The notes: a model not told the origin generated them from the sequence alone. A stretch of DNA of 64,000 bases from Gemmatimonadaceae bacterium (GCA_036496605.1 DASXKV010000035.1:1-64000); one strand, 5' to 3'. Positions 18,239 through 27,135 are shown, numbered from the stretch's first letter. Numbers and translations: made by a program.

Positions 18239-19512
18239 TCAACTTCTCATTCACCCGGCGCGTCATCGTCGCGCTGCTTCTTTCCTTCGCTGCCGTGCCG
18301 GCGCTCGTCGCGCAGCGGCTGCTCGTTCCCATGGACGACTCCCAACAAGATCACCTCAAGGCCTACGGCATCGTCTACAACGTCCTCAAGGATGGTCTGA
18401 GTGGTGAGTGGTTGCTCAACTATCGCGGCGGGTCGTTCCTGATTCCCGACACCCCGGAGTTGCGCAAGCGCGCGGCCCTGGCCGGCGTGACGACCGAAGC
18501 GATCGACGACGCGCAGCTTGGCGGAATTCGGAGCGAGATCGCGAACAGCAATATGGAATCGGTGCCGCTCGAGAAGGCGCCGAAGATCGCCGTCTATTCG
18601 CCGCCCGAAGCGCTCCCGTGGGACGACGCGGTGACGTTGGCGCTCAAGTACGCGGGTATCGAGTACACGCGCATCTACGACGACGAGGTCGAGCACGGCG
18701 ATCTCTCGAAGTACGAGTGGCTGCACCTGCACCATGAAGACTTCACGGGGCAGTTGAACAAGTTCTATCTGACGTACCGGGAAGCGCCGTGGTTTATCGA
18801 GTTGATGCAGCAGAATCTGACCGCGGCGAAACGTCTCGGCTTCGCCAACATCCCGGCGCTGAAGAAAGACGTGGCAGAGAAGATTCGGCAATTCGTCGAG
18901 CGGGGCGGTTTTCTATTCGCGATGTGCGGGGCCACCGAGACGCTCGAGCTGGCGATCGCGGGCCACGACGTCGATTTAGCGTCTGCTTATATCGACGGCA
19001 CGCCGATGGACGATGACGCCGATCGCAAGATGGACTGGAAGCGCAGCTTCGCGTTCCGCGATGCCCATCTCGAGCACTCGCCGTTCGTGAACTCGATGAG
19101 CGACATCGACGGTCATCAGGTGAACGTGCCGGGCCGACGCCAGCCCCTCGGCACCTTCACGCTCTTCAACTTTTCGGCGAAATTCGATCCGGTGCCTTCG
19201 ATGCTCGTCCAGAATCATCGCTCCGTGGTCAGCGACTTCTACGGCGTGACGACGAGCTTCAATCGCTCCGTGCTCAAGCCCGGCGACGTCATCCTCGCCG
19301 AGGAGCCGGGTGCGCCGTGGGTCAAATACCTCCATGGCGACTACGGAAAGGGCACGTGGACGTACTATGGTGGTCACGACCCGGAGGACCCCCAGCATGC
19401 CATCGGCAATGCGCCGACGGATCTGTCGCTGCACAAGAATTCCCCGGGGTACCGGTTGATTCTGAACAACGTGCTGTTCCCGGCCGCGAAGAAGAAGCCC
19501 TTGAAGACTTGA
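18235..19512 (+). CDS. Exported protein of the kind often labelled 'asparagine synthetase B'
   Basis: A 425-residue secreted protein: signal peptide RVIVALLLSFAAVPALVAQ, then LLVPMDDSQQDHLKAYGIVYN and KAPKIAVYSPPEALPWDDAVTLAL, a flavodoxin/amidotransferase-like alpha-beta region with GGFLFAMCGATETLELA, and a C-terminal YGKGTWTYYGGHDPEDPQH. Family members carry the label asparagine synthetase B, but I see neither the N-terminal catalytic Cys of glutamine amidotransferases nor an ATP-pyrophosphatase loop, so that label is probably wrong. The CGATE segment resembles a ThuA or glutamine-amidotransferase nucleophile region. Last gene of the rsmI-DUF4159-DUF4175-TPR operon, overlapping its neighbour by ATGA. 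Confidence 0.75.
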   Translation: MINFSFTRRVIVALLLSFAAVPALVAQRLLVPMDDSQQDHLKAYGIVYNVLKDGLSGEWLLNYRGGSFLIPDTPELRKRAALAGVTTEAIDDAQLGGIRSEIANSNMESVPLEKAPKIAVYSPPEALPWDDAVTLALKYAGIEYTRIYDDEVEHGDLSKYEWLHLHHEDFTGQLNKFYLTYREAPWFIELMQQNLTAAKRLGFANIPALKKDVAEKIRQFVERGGFLFAMCGATETLELAIAGHDVDLASAYIDGTPMDDDADRKMDWKRSFAFRDAHLEHSPFVNSMSDIDGHQVNVPGRRQPLGTFTLFNFSAKFDPVPSMLVQNHRSVVSDFYGVTTSFNRSVLKPGDVILAEEPGAPWVKYLHGDYGKGTWTYYGGHDPEDPQHAIGNAPTDLSLHKNSPGYRLILNNVLFPAAKKKPLKT

Positions 19513-19580
19513 CCAGGCCCGCAGTGATTCAGTAGGACGGTAAAGGTCCCGCTTACGGTGCTTCTTCGGTATATTGCGCC

Positions 19581-22145
19581 GTGGCAACTGACCGCCTCTC
19601 GCCCAAGGCCGCCCTCGCAATCAAAGCCGCGATCCGACTCGCCCAGGGTCGCGAGGTTTGCTTCGTTTGCGCAGTTGATGAGGATGGGGTGGTGCAGTCC
19701 GCGCGCGTTGCCGCGCGGGGGGACGTCGGGAAGGTCCTCGCCCTGCCGGGGTTCGCGCAGCGTGGCGAGATGCTCATCCACAACCATCCATCCGGCGTCC
19801 TCGAGCCATCCAATCAGGACCTCGAGATCGCCGCGCGTATCCACGACGACGGAATCGGCTTCGGGATCGTCGACAACTTCGCGACCGAGCTTTATGTCGT
19901 CGTCGAAGTCCCGCGTGCGAAAAAAGAGACGCTCCTCGACGAGAGCGCGATCGACCGCGATCTTGGCCGCGACGGGCCGATCGCGGTACACCTAACGAGG
20001 TACGAAGACCGAACCAGCCAACGCGAGATGGCGGTCGAGGTTGCACGGCTCTTCAACGGCGGCGGCGTTGGACTGCTGGAGGCTGGCACCGGCGTCGGGA
20101 AGTCGCTCGGATATCTGGTGCCCGCGCTGCGCTGGGCAGCAGCCAACGGCCAGCGCACCATTGTCTCGACGAACACGATCAACCTGCAGGAGCAACTCGT
20201 CGGAAAAGATCTACCTTTTCTGGCGGAGGCGCTCTCTGACCAACGCGTTCGTTTCGCCCTTCTCAAGGGCTGGCGCAATTACCTCTGCTTGCAGCGGCTC
20301 GAGCAGGCGCGCGCATCGGCAGGCAGCCTGCTCGACGACGGACAGCGCGACGAATTGCAATCGATCGCCGACTGGGCCGAGCGTACGAGCGACGGCTCAC
20401 TGAGTGATCTTCCGACGCCACCGCGATCCGAGCTCTGGGACGAAGTCGCGGCCGAACCGGATCTCTGCCTGCGACTCAAATGCCCGCTGTACGACAAGTG
20501 CTTCCTCTACAAGGCCCGTCGCGCGGCGGCACAGGCCGATGTGATCGTCGTCAATCATCATCTGCTCATGTCCGATGTCGCCGTCCGGCGGGCGTCGAAC
20601 AATTGGGAAGAGGCGGCGGTACTGCCGGCGTACTCGCGTCTCGTCGTCGACGAGGGGCATCATCTCGAGGACGCAGCCGCGGCGCACCTTGGCATGACCG
20701 CGACACGACGCTCACTTCAGCGTTTGTTCAATCGCCTCGAGCGTCGCGGCCGCGGACTGCTCCCCGCGCTCGTCGGTCGCCTTTCGGCGAGCGACGACCT
20801 GCTCAGCACCGCGAGCCTCGACCTCGTCCATGCGCGTCTCGAGCCCGCTGTCGGCGCGGTACGCGACAAGAGCTCGATCGTTTTCGATCTGCTGGAAGTG
20901 TTGCTGAGCGAGTCGGGTCAGCCGGTGTTGCGACTTACCGACCGCTTCAAGAATGATCGGATCTGGGACGCTGGCTTGCGCCGCGCTCTCGACGACACGC
21001 TTGGCGAGATCCAGCTCCTGCATCAAGGTCTGGCGCTCGTTCGAGAGCGTATCGAAGGCAGCACGCGTCTCGACGAGCAGCTCGCGCCGCTGATGAACGA
21101 GCTGCGCGCGGTGATTCGACGTCTCCAGCTCGCGGGTGACGCATTGCTCCAGGCGCTCGACCCCCCGCCTGGTGACGCTACCGTGAGATGGATCGAAGCA
21201 AAGGGAAGGGAACGTTCCGCCTCCGTCACGAGTGTGCCGCTCGACCTCGCGCCGGTGCTACGTGAGGATTTGTTCAAGCGCAACGTTACCACCATCGTGA
21301 CGAGCGCCACGCTCACCGCCAATGCAAGCGCGCGGAACGCCTTACGAGACGTCGCGAGTGCGCCTGCCGCCGACTTCAGATTCCTCGCAAGCCGCCTCGG
21401 TCTTACCGAACCTGACGTTTCGCTCCGGACGGGTCTCTATCCTTCGCCCTTTCGCTACCGGGAGCAGGCGCTACTCGCTATCGCGACGGACGTGCCCGCG
21501 CCTAACGTGGACGCGTCCGGTCACCAGCTGGCGGCCGCGCGACTCGCCCTGGATCTTGCCGCTGCGGCCGATGGAGGAATGTTCGTGCTCTTCACCAGCC
21601 ATCGTGACGTTCGTGCGATGGCCTCGGAGCTGCGTGCGCGAGGCGCGGATCGTCGCTGGCCACTCCTCGTCCACGGCGAGGAACCGCGCGACGCCCTTCT
21701 TGCCCGCTTTCGTGAATCGGGTCGCGCGGTGCTCCTCGGAACGGCATCGTTTTGGGAGGGCGTCGACGTCCCTGGCGACGCGCTGCGCGCGCTGATGTTG
21801 GCGAAGCTACCGTTCCGCGTCCCAACCGAGCCGGTGACGGCCGCACACTGCGAAGCGATCACAGCGCGCGGAGGCGATGCGTTCGTCGACTACATGCTGC
21901 CCCACGCAGCGCTGCGATTGAAGCAGGGATTCGGGCGATTGATTCGCAGCGGAACAGACCGGGGCGTCGTAGTCATCGCGGATCCACGCATCGTGACGAA
22001 GACATACGGGCGTGGGTTGTTGGAAGGATTGCCAGGCGCTCGCCGCAAGATCGGCCCGTGGCGCGAGGTTGTTGAGGATGTCAGAGCGTTTTTCAGTGCG
22101 TCCTGTCTTCCTGAGCGGAGCGAAGGATCTACTGTCCCTTGTTAG
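19581..22145 (+). CDS. DinG-type helicase with N-terminal RadC/JAB domain
   Basis: An 854-residue fusion. Residues 1-115 match the RadC JAB/MPN fold: Glu25, then HNHPSG at 67-72 with Ser77 and Asp80, the full JAMM metal-site pattern. Residues about 145-830 are an XPD/DinG superfamily-2 helicase: Walker A GTGVGKS (169-175), four candidate iron-sulfur cysteines (236, 296, 301, 307), DEGH box (357-360), and C-terminal GFGRLIRSGTDRGVVVIADPR. DinG helicases unwind forked DNA, R-loops and G-quadruplexes in repair. The start is GTG 19581, only seven bases after TATATT, so the transcript may be leaderless. The last ~16 residues are encoded by a repeat-like sequence. Confidence 0.88.
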   Translation: MATDRLSPKAALAIKAAIRLAQGREVCFVCAVDEDGVVQSARVAARGDVGKVLALPGFAQRGEMLIHNHPSGVLEPSNQDLEIAARIHDDGIGFGIVDNFATELYVVVEVPRAKKETLLDESAIDRDLGRDGPIAVHLTRYEDRTSQREMAVEVARLFNGGGVGLLEAGTGVGKSLGYLVPALRWAAANGQRTIVSTNTINLQEQLVGKDLPFLAEALSDQRVRFALLKGWRNYLCLQRLEQARASAGSLLDDGQRDELQSIADWAERTSDGSLSDLPTPPRSELWDEVAAEPDLCLRLKCPLYDKCFLYKARRAAAQADVIVVNHHLLMSDVAVRRASNNWEEAAVLPAYSRLVVDEGHHLEDAAAAHLGMTATRRSLQRLFNRLERRGRGLLPALVGRLSASDDLLSTASLDLVHARLEPAVGAVRDKSSIVFDLLEVLLSESGQPVLRLTDRFKNDRIWDAGLRRALDDTLGEIQLLHQGLALVRERIEGSTRLDEQLAPLMNELRAVIRRLQLAGDALLQALDPPPGDATVRWIEAKGRERSASVTSVPLDLAPVLREDLFKRNVTTIVTSATLTANASARNALRDVASAPAADFRFLASRLGLTEPDVSLRTGLYPSPFRYREQALLAIATDVPAPNVDASGHQLAAARLALDLAAAADGGMFVLFTSHRDVRAMASELRARGADRRWPLLVHGEEPRDALLARFRESGRAVLLGTASFWEGVDVPGDALRALMLAKLPFRVPTEPVTAAHCEAITARGGDAFVDYMLPHAALRLKQGFGRLIRSGTDRGVVVIADPRIVTKTYGRGLLEGLPGARRKIGPWREVVEDVRAFFSASCLPERSEGSTVPC
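22099..22141 (+). repeat. REP-like dispersed sequence at the 3' end of the DinG-like gene
   Basis: CCTGAGCGGAGCGAAGGATCT (22114-22134) with its flanks resembles a short dispersed sequence I know from many bacterial genomes with the core TGAGCGAAGCGAAGGATC. Here it encodes the CLPERSEGS tail of the helicase. Only one copy lies in the window, so dispersal in this genome is inference. Confidence 0.5.
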
Positions 22146-22169
22146 AGTGACGCCACGCGACTCAAAAGC

Positions 22170-22787
22170 ATGCCAACACAACCCTCCAAAATCGTTTGCA
22201 TCGGCCGGAACTACACCGAGCACGCGAAAGAACTCGGCCACGAGATTCCCAAAGAGCCGCTGTTCTTTCTCAAGCCGCCGTCGAGCATCATCGCATCCGG
22301 TGAGACGATCGAGCTACCCAAGCAATCGACGCAGGTCGAGCACGAAGGCGAGATCGGTCTCATCATCGGCAAGCGAATGCGGCACGCTTCGTCGCGCGAC
22401 GCCAAGACGGCGATTCGCGGCATCGTCGCCTTGAATGACGTCACCGCGCGCGATCTTCAGCGCGTCGACTCACAGTGGACGCGCGCAAAGGGCTTCGACA
22501 CGTTCTGCCCAATCGGTGAGGTTGGTGCCGTTCCAAACGATTTGTCGTCACTCACAGTAGTTACAAGAGTGAATGGCGTGGAGCGCCAGCGCGGGTCGGC
22601 GTCGGAAATGCTCTTCTCGATTCCTGACGTGCTCGCCTACGTTTCGAACGTCATGACACTCGAACCCGGCGATGTCGTCGCGACCGGCACTCCATCTGGC
22701 GTCGGGATCCTGAAGGATGGCGACGAAGTAGAAGTCGAGATCGTTGGGGTGAGTCGGGTGCGTAATCCAGTGAAGGCGGGAGGCTAG
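22170..22787 (+). CDS. Fumarylacetoacetate hydrolase family protein (acylpyruvase-like)
   Basis: A 205-residue single-domain FAH enzyme, cytoplasmic, Mg/Mn dependent. Visible signatures: KIVCIGRNYTEHAKELG at the N-terminus, KPPSSIIASGETIELP, the metal ligands in QVEHEGEIGLIIG, ALNDVTARDLQ, KGFDTFCPIG, and the C-terminal GDVVATGTPSGVG. The short form fits oxaloacetate tautomerase/acylpyruvate hydrolase (FAHD1-like) or 2-hydroxyhepta-2,4-diene-1,7-dioate isomerase; the substrate cannot be told from sequence. It starts 25 nt after the DinG-like gene, and its TAG overlaps the GTG of the aminotransferase. Confidence 0.88.
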   Translation: MPTQPSKIVCIGRNYTEHAKELGHEIPKEPLFFLKPPSSIIASGETIELPKQSTQVEHEGEIGLIIGKRMRHASSRDAKTAIRGIVALNDVTARDLQRVDSQWTRAKGFDTFCPIGEVGAVPNDLSSLTVVTRVNGVERQRGSASEMLFSIPDVLAYVSNVMTLEPGDVVATGTPSGVGILKDGDEVEVEIVGVSRVRNPVKAGG

Positions 22788-23971
22788 TGCCGAAACACGC
22801 CGAGCGATTCAAGACACTGCCCGAATACCCGCTGGCCACCATTCCACAGCGCAAGCGCCAGCTGCTCGAACGTGGGCTCGACGTCATCGATCTCGGTGCT
22901 GGTGATGCCGATCTCGCGCCACCGGCGGCCGCCGTCGAGGCACTCACCAACGCGACGAAGAATCCGCTGATGAGCCGCTATGGCTTCGGGCTTGGCTACG
23001 TGCCATTTCGCGACGAAATCGCTGCCTGGACAGAAAAGCGATTCGGCTTCCGCCCTGATCCGCTGAAGGAGATCGTCCCGCTGATCGGATCGAAGGAGGG
23101 CATTTCACACCTCGCGCTCGCCTACGCCGAGCCGGGCACCTACACGATTATTCCCGAGCCAGGCTACAACGCGTACCAGGGCGGAACACTATTCGCCGGC
23201 GCAAAACCGTACCGGTACCCATTACGCCCTCGCACAGAATTCTTAGTCGATCTGAACGAGATTCCGCGTGACATACTGCAGAAGACGCGGATTCTGTATT
23301 TGAACTACCCGAACAACCCAACGGCGGCGATCGCGCCGGTCGAGTACCTCGAGCGCGTCGTTGCGCGGTGCCGCGAGCTGGACATTCTGCTGGTCTACGA
23401 CAACGCATATTCGGAGCTGGCGTACGACGGCTACGTACCGCCCAGCATCTTTCAGATCGATGGGGCGCGTGAGATCGCGATCGAGTTCCACTCGCTCTCG
23501 AAGACCTACAACATGACTGGGTGGCGGTGCGGGTGGGCGGTCGCAAACCCCGAGATCTGTGCGACGCTTGCGAAGGTCAAATCTTTCGTTGATACTGGCC
23601 AATTCATGGCGGTACAGGCCGCCGGAGTGGCAGCCCTACGGAGCTGGGCGGATTTCGTCCCAGGAAATGTCGCGGCATTCAAGGAGCGCCGCGACGCCGC
23701 GGTACGAGCTTTCCGGGATGCCGGATTTGGGTGTGACGTTCCGAAGGCTGCGATGTATCTTTGGCTACGATTACCAGAGGATGTCCCGAGCGGACTCTTC
23801 GCTGAGCGACTTTTGGAGGACGAAGGGGTAGTCATCATGCCCGGATCTGCATTTGGGGCGGGCGGAGAAGGCTTCTTTCGCGTATCCTTCATTACAGCGC
23901 CGCATCGCATTGCCGAAGCGGCGCGTCGCGCAGGAAGAGTGTTGGCCAATCTGATGGCGGAGGTTGCGTGA
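22787..23971 (+). CDS. PLP-dependent class I/II aminotransferase (DapL/AlaA-like)
   Basis: A 394-residue fold-type I aminotransferase. Motifs: VIDLGAGDADLAPP at about 26-39, YGFGLGYVPFRDEIAAW, LYLNYPNNPTAA, VYDNAYSELAYDGY and the Schiff-base lysine in SLSKTYNMTGWRCGWA (about 237-252), plus a C-terminal FRVSFITAP containing the substrate-carboxylate Arg. The start GTG overlaps the upstream TAG (TAGTG). Overall it resembles LL-diaminopimelate or alanine/aspartate-type enzymes; specificity is not decidable here. The next gene overlaps its stop. Confidence 0.87.
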   Translation: MPKHAERFKTLPEYPLATIPQRKRQLLERGLDVIDLGAGDADLAPPAAAVEALTNATKNPLMSRYGFGLGYVPFRDEIAAWTEKRFGFRPDPLKEIVPLIGSKEGISHLALAYAEPGTYTIIPEPGYNAYQGGTLFAGAKPYRYPLRPRTEFLVDLNEIPRDILQKTRILYLNYPNNPTAAIAPVEYLERVVARCRELDILLVYDNAYSELAYDGYVPPSIFQIDGAREIAIEFHSLSKTYNMTGWRCGWAVANPEICATLAKVKSFVDTGQFMAVQAAGVAALRSWADFVPGNVAAFKERRDAAVRAFRDAGFGCDVPKAAMYLWLRLPEDVPSGLFAERLLEDEGVVIMPGSAFGAGGEGFFRVSFITAPHRIAEAARRAGRVLANLMAEVA

Positions 23972-24837
23972 AGCCACAGCGCGAGAGGCTGAATCTGACG
24001 ATGAACAAGAAGCAGCGCGGCAGTTCCCTGCTGCTCTCGGTTGCCGTTCACGTCCTGATCATCTTCGCCCTCGCCGCCATCACCTTCCGATATCCTCTCG
24101 GGCAGCTCATCGGTCTCCCGAAAGATCGTGACCGCACAACCGAGCGGCTCCAGTACATGGTGTTGCCGCGCGGTGAACAGTTTGGCAACGGCTCGCGTTC
24201 CGCTACCACGCCTCCGGCGAAGGGACGTCCGGCGCCTCTTCAGGCCCCAGCATTCATACCGACCACAATTCCACCAGCTCCTGCCAAGGATTCGACCTCC
24301 GGTGCGGTCTCCGGTAAGGCAGGCGGCAGCGGTGGAGCGCCAGCTGGGATTGCTACCGGCGTGGAGCCAGCCGCGCCGGATCCACGCATTCCGCTCGCGC
24401 CTGGTCCGTTCGTACCTACGCAGCGCACCGCCGCGGAAAAAGTGGATTCGGTTGTGATGGCTGCCTTCGGCGTCTATTTCGACTCAGCGCAGTACGCAGC
24501 GGATCATCCCGGGCGTCAACCAGGCGACTGGACGAAGACAACCGCCGATGGTCAGAAGTGGGGCTGGGATCCCACGGGTATTCGCCTCGGCAAGTTCACG
24601 ATACCTAACGCGATTCTCGCCGCGCTCCCGCTCAATATCGGCAGCGGTCAGTCGCCGATCGAAGCGCGAAGCCGGGCGTTCATGTACAACGACATTCGCC
24701 TCCACGCCCAGCAGTCCATCAGTGAGGACGAGTTCCGCGATGCCGTGCGCCGCATTCGCGAGCGCAAAGAGAAAGAGCGTCGCGAGAAGGACAAGGACAA
24801 GACAGTCGCCGCGGACGGAAAGGGCAGCGATCGCTAA
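23968..24837 (+). CDS. TonB-like single-span membrane protein of unknown function
   Basis: A 289-residue protein whose N-terminus (GSSLLLSVAVHVLIIFALAAITF, residues about 17-39) looks like the membrane anchor of TonB/energy-transducing proteins, including the VHVLII motif. A Pro/Ala/Gly-rich linker spans about 65-145; residues 155-265 are a small mixed domain and the C-terminus is highly charged (RERKEKERREKDKDK). The C-terminal TonB box-binding fold is not evident. A GTG at 23968 overlaps the upstream TGA; ATG at 24001, just before the membrane segment, is an alternative start. Its stop overlaps that of lexA on the opposite strand. Confidence 0.66.
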   Translation: MKPQRERLNLTMNKKQRGSSLLLSVAVHVLIIFALAAITFRYPLGQLIGLPKDRDRTTERLQYMVLPRGEQFGNGSRSATTPPAKGRPAPLQAPAFIPTTIPPAPAKDSTSGAVSGKAGGSGGAPAGIATGVEPAAPDPRIPLAPGPFVPTQRTAAEKVDSVVMAAFGVYFDSAQYAADHPGRQPGDWTKTTADGQKWGWDPTGIRLGKFTIPNAILAALPLNIGSGQSPIEARSRAFMYNDIRLHAQQSISEDEFRDAVRRIRERKEKERREKDKDKTVAADGKGSDR

Positions 24838-25502
24838 CTGATCGGCTGCTGTGGCTCCTCGTCGATGAATGTCGGCGGCGGCTCCTCTTCGTAGAACGGC
24901 CTGAACACACCGCACACCACGCCGAGCACCGCGAAGTCGGACCTTGGTCCAACTTCGATCGCGCGTTCCGAGGCGTTCGCGGGTTCGAGGACGATTGTCG
25001 CGCCGCGATGCGTCAACGTTTTCACTGTCGCTTCTTCACCGATGCGCGCGGCGACCATGTCGCCGTCCTTCGCGCGCGCCGACGGTGACACCATCACGAA
25101 ATCCCCGTCGAGAATTCCGCGACCGATCATGCTATCGCCTTTGATCTTCACGAAGAAAACATCTTCGCTCGGGACGAAACGACGATCGATCGTTATGAAA
25201 TACTTACGATGCTCCGGCAAGAGTGACGGTTCTCCCGCGTGCACTCTGCCATAGTACGGAACGGGCTGTGTGTGACCAGCGGCGGCGAAGCCGAGTAGGC
25301 GCACGCCGCGCGAGCGCGATTCATCGCGCTGGATATAGCCTTTGCTCTCGAGCGCGTGCAACAAGTCTGAAACTGTCTTTGTTGACTTGATGCGAAAGCG
25401 CTTCGCGATTTCGCGAATGCTCGGCTGATAAGTGTTCTCAGCGAGAAAGTCTATCATGTAGTGATAGACGCGCTTCTCGAGCTGGGTGAGTGGCTCCGTC
25501 AT
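24834..25502 (-). CDS. lexA: LexA SOS-response repressor and autoprotease
   Basis: A 222-residue repressor of DNA-damage genes. The winged helix-turn-helix at about 27-60 reads PSIREIAKRFRIKSTKTVSD. The cleavage site is Ala89-Gly90 in VHAGE, and the catalytic dyad is Ser124 (KGDSMIGRGI) and Lys161 (TVKTLTHRG). All parts needed for RecA-stimulated self-cleavage are present. A Glu/Pro-rich tail of about 15 residues is longer than usual. It has its own promoter and a palindromic operator candidate at 25550-25573. It is convergent with the TonB-like gene, the two stop codons overlapping. Confidence 0.95.
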   Translation of the reverse strand: MTEPLTQLEKRVYHYMIDFLAENTYQPSIREIAKRFRIKSTKTVSDLLHALESKGYIQRDESRSRGVRLLGFAAAGHTQPVPYYGRVHAGEPSLLPEHRKYFITIDRRFVPSEDVFFVKIKGDSMIGRGILDGDFVMVSPSARAKDGDMVAARIGEEATVKTLTHRGATIVLEPANASERAIEVGPRSDFAVLGVVCGVFRPFYEEEPPPTFIDEEPQQPIS

Positions 25503-25549
25503 GAGCCCCGCTCTTGAATGAAAGGGTGGTTCCCCAAGCGGCGGGAAGC

Positions 25550-25601
25550 GTTACACGGCACGTGCGGCGTGACAATGTAGCGACCGCTTCGCGAGGGTCA
25601 A
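25550..25601 (-). promoter_or_regulatory. lexA promoter with palindromic operator candidate
   Basis: On the minus strand TTGACC (25601-25596), 16 nt, TACATT (25579-25574). Immediately downstream, at the expected transcription start, is a 24-bp imperfect palindrome (25573-25550) with half-sites GTCAC and GTAAC around the core GCACGTGC. This is where an autoregulating LexA would bind. Confidence 0.6.
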
Positions 25602-25621
25602 AGCGCGATTCTCCTCGTTAC

Positions 25622-25690
25622 GCGAGAAAATGTTTTTTACCGCGTCGACAAAAATTCTTTTCTTTTATGTGCGCAAAAATTTTACCGCAT
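25622..25690. other. AT-rich island between gltX and lexA
   Basis: Runs of T and A (for example TGTTTTTTAC and CAAAAATTCTTTTCTTTTATG) in otherwise about 65% GC DNA. It contains the gltX stop and reaches to about 20 nt upstream of the lexA -35 box, where A-tracts can act as an UP element. No gene visible. Confidence 0.5.
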
Positions 25691-27098
25691 CATCGATGCG
25701 CGCGAGCGCACGATCACGCCCAAGCAATGCAAGTACCTCGAAGATCCCGGCACTCACGCTCAATCCAGTAAGTGCGACACGCAGCGGCTGAAACAACTTC
25801 CCCGCCCCCACACCGCGTCTTTCCGCCTGCCTGCGCAATGCATCCTCCATCTGAGGAGGCTCCCATGCATCGACCGATGCGAGAGTGTCGCGTACACTCG
25901 ACAACAATTCAACTGTCGCGCCACGATCCTTCCATTGGGTCGCGATGGCGTCCGGATCGTAGCTCACCTGCTCGGCGAGGTACGGAATTGCCTGACGGAC
26001 GATGTCGTCGATCGTGCGCGAGCGCACTTTCAGCAGATCGATCAGAGAAAGCAGCCACTCGCGCTCTGGATCCAGTCGATCACGCGTGGCGAGTCCCGCG
26101 TCGATGAGCGCGCTCGCCACGATCGGCTCGAGTACGTCACTCGCGAGCAGGCTCAGATGCTGGCCGTTCATCCACTCGAGCTTCTTGAGATCGAAAATGG
26201 CTGCCTTCTTCGAGAGTCCCTCTGTGGAGAACAGCTCGATCATCTGCGGAACCGTCATGACCTCGATATCGTTCCCTGGCGACCAGCCGAGCAGGCCAAG
26301 GAAGTTCACCATTGCCTGCGGCAGGATCCCGATGTGCCGATAGTCACCAACCGCGGTCGCGCCGTGTCGTTTGCTGAGCTTCTTTCCGTCGAGACCGTGG
26401 ATCATTGGCAGATGCGCGAAGCGCGGCAGCGCCGCGCCCAGCGCCTCGTACAACATGATCTGTTTGGGCGTGTTCGAGATGTGATCGTCGCCGCGCATAA
26501 CGAGCGTGATGCGCATGGCGATGTCGTCCGACACGACGGCCATGTTGTAGATCGGCGTCCCGTCGGAGCGGAGAATGATGAAGTCCTCGATGTCCTTGTT
26601 CGGGAAAGTGATCACGCCGTGCACGACATCGTCCCACGACGTCTCGCCCTCGGGAACACGGAAGCGCACCACAGATGAGATCCCCGCGGCGACGCGCCGC
26701 GTGACCTCGTCGGCGGGCAACCGATCACACCGTCGATCGTACTTGAACGCCTCTCCGCTCGCCTCGGCTTCACGACGGCGCGCATCGATTTCGTCAGATG
26801 TACAGAAGCAACGATAGGCTGCGGCCCGGTCGAGCAACAATTGCGCGTCGGCTCGATGTTGGGCGAGGTTGGCGCCCTGGTACACGACCTCCTCGTCCCA
26901 ATCCAGGCCAAGCCATCGCAATCCCTCGAAGATGCTGCGCGTGCTCTCCTCGGTGCTGCGCGCCCGGTCCGTGTCCTCGACGCGAAGCAGGAATTGACCA
27001 CCGTAGTGCTTCGCGAACAGCCAGTTGAATAGCGCTGTGCGCGCTACGCCAACGTGCAGATAGCCGGTAGGCGAAGGGGCGAATCGGAGCCGGTGCAT
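25665..27098 (-). CDS. gltX: Glutamyl-tRNA synthetase
   Basis: Class I aminoacyl-tRNA synthetase charging tRNA-Glu (possibly tRNA-Gln as well in organisms lacking GlnRS). The 477-residue protein starts RFAPSPTGYLHVGVARTALFN, where HVGV is the HIGH-motif variant; KKLSKRHG at about 240 is the KMSKS motif. RVEDTDRARS, GDDHISNTPKQ and the C-terminal anticodon-binding helical domain are present. Length is typical for discriminating or non-discriminating bacterial GluRS, which cannot be distinguished here. ATG 27098 begins directly at the conserved region. Confidence 0.96.
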   Translation of the reverse strand: MHRLRFAPSPTGYLHVGVARTALFNWLFAKHYGGQFLLRVEDTDRARSTEESTRSIFEGLRWLGLDWDEEVVYQGANLAQHRADAQLLLDRAAAYRCFCTSDEIDARRREAEASGEAFKYDRRCDRLPADEVTRRVAAGISSVVRFRVPEGETSWDDVVHGVITFPNKDIEDFIILRSDGTPIYNMAVVSDDIAMRITLVMRGDDHISNTPKQIMLYEALGAALPRFAHLPMIHGLDGKKLSKRHGATAVGDYRHIGILPQAMVNFLGLLGWSPGNDIEVMTVPQMIELFSTEGLSKKAAIFDLKKLEWMNGQHLSLLASDVLEPIVASALIDAGLATRDRLDPEREWLLSLIDLLKVRSRTIDDIVRQAIPYLAEQVSYDPDAIATQWKDRGATVELLSSVRDTLASVDAWEPPQMEDALRRQAERRGVGAGKLFQPLRVALTGLSVSAGIFEVLALLGRDRALARIDDAVKFLRT

Positions 27099-27135
27099 GA
27101 GGGGAAGCTATCGGCGGGAGCCAGGCCCTTGCGAG

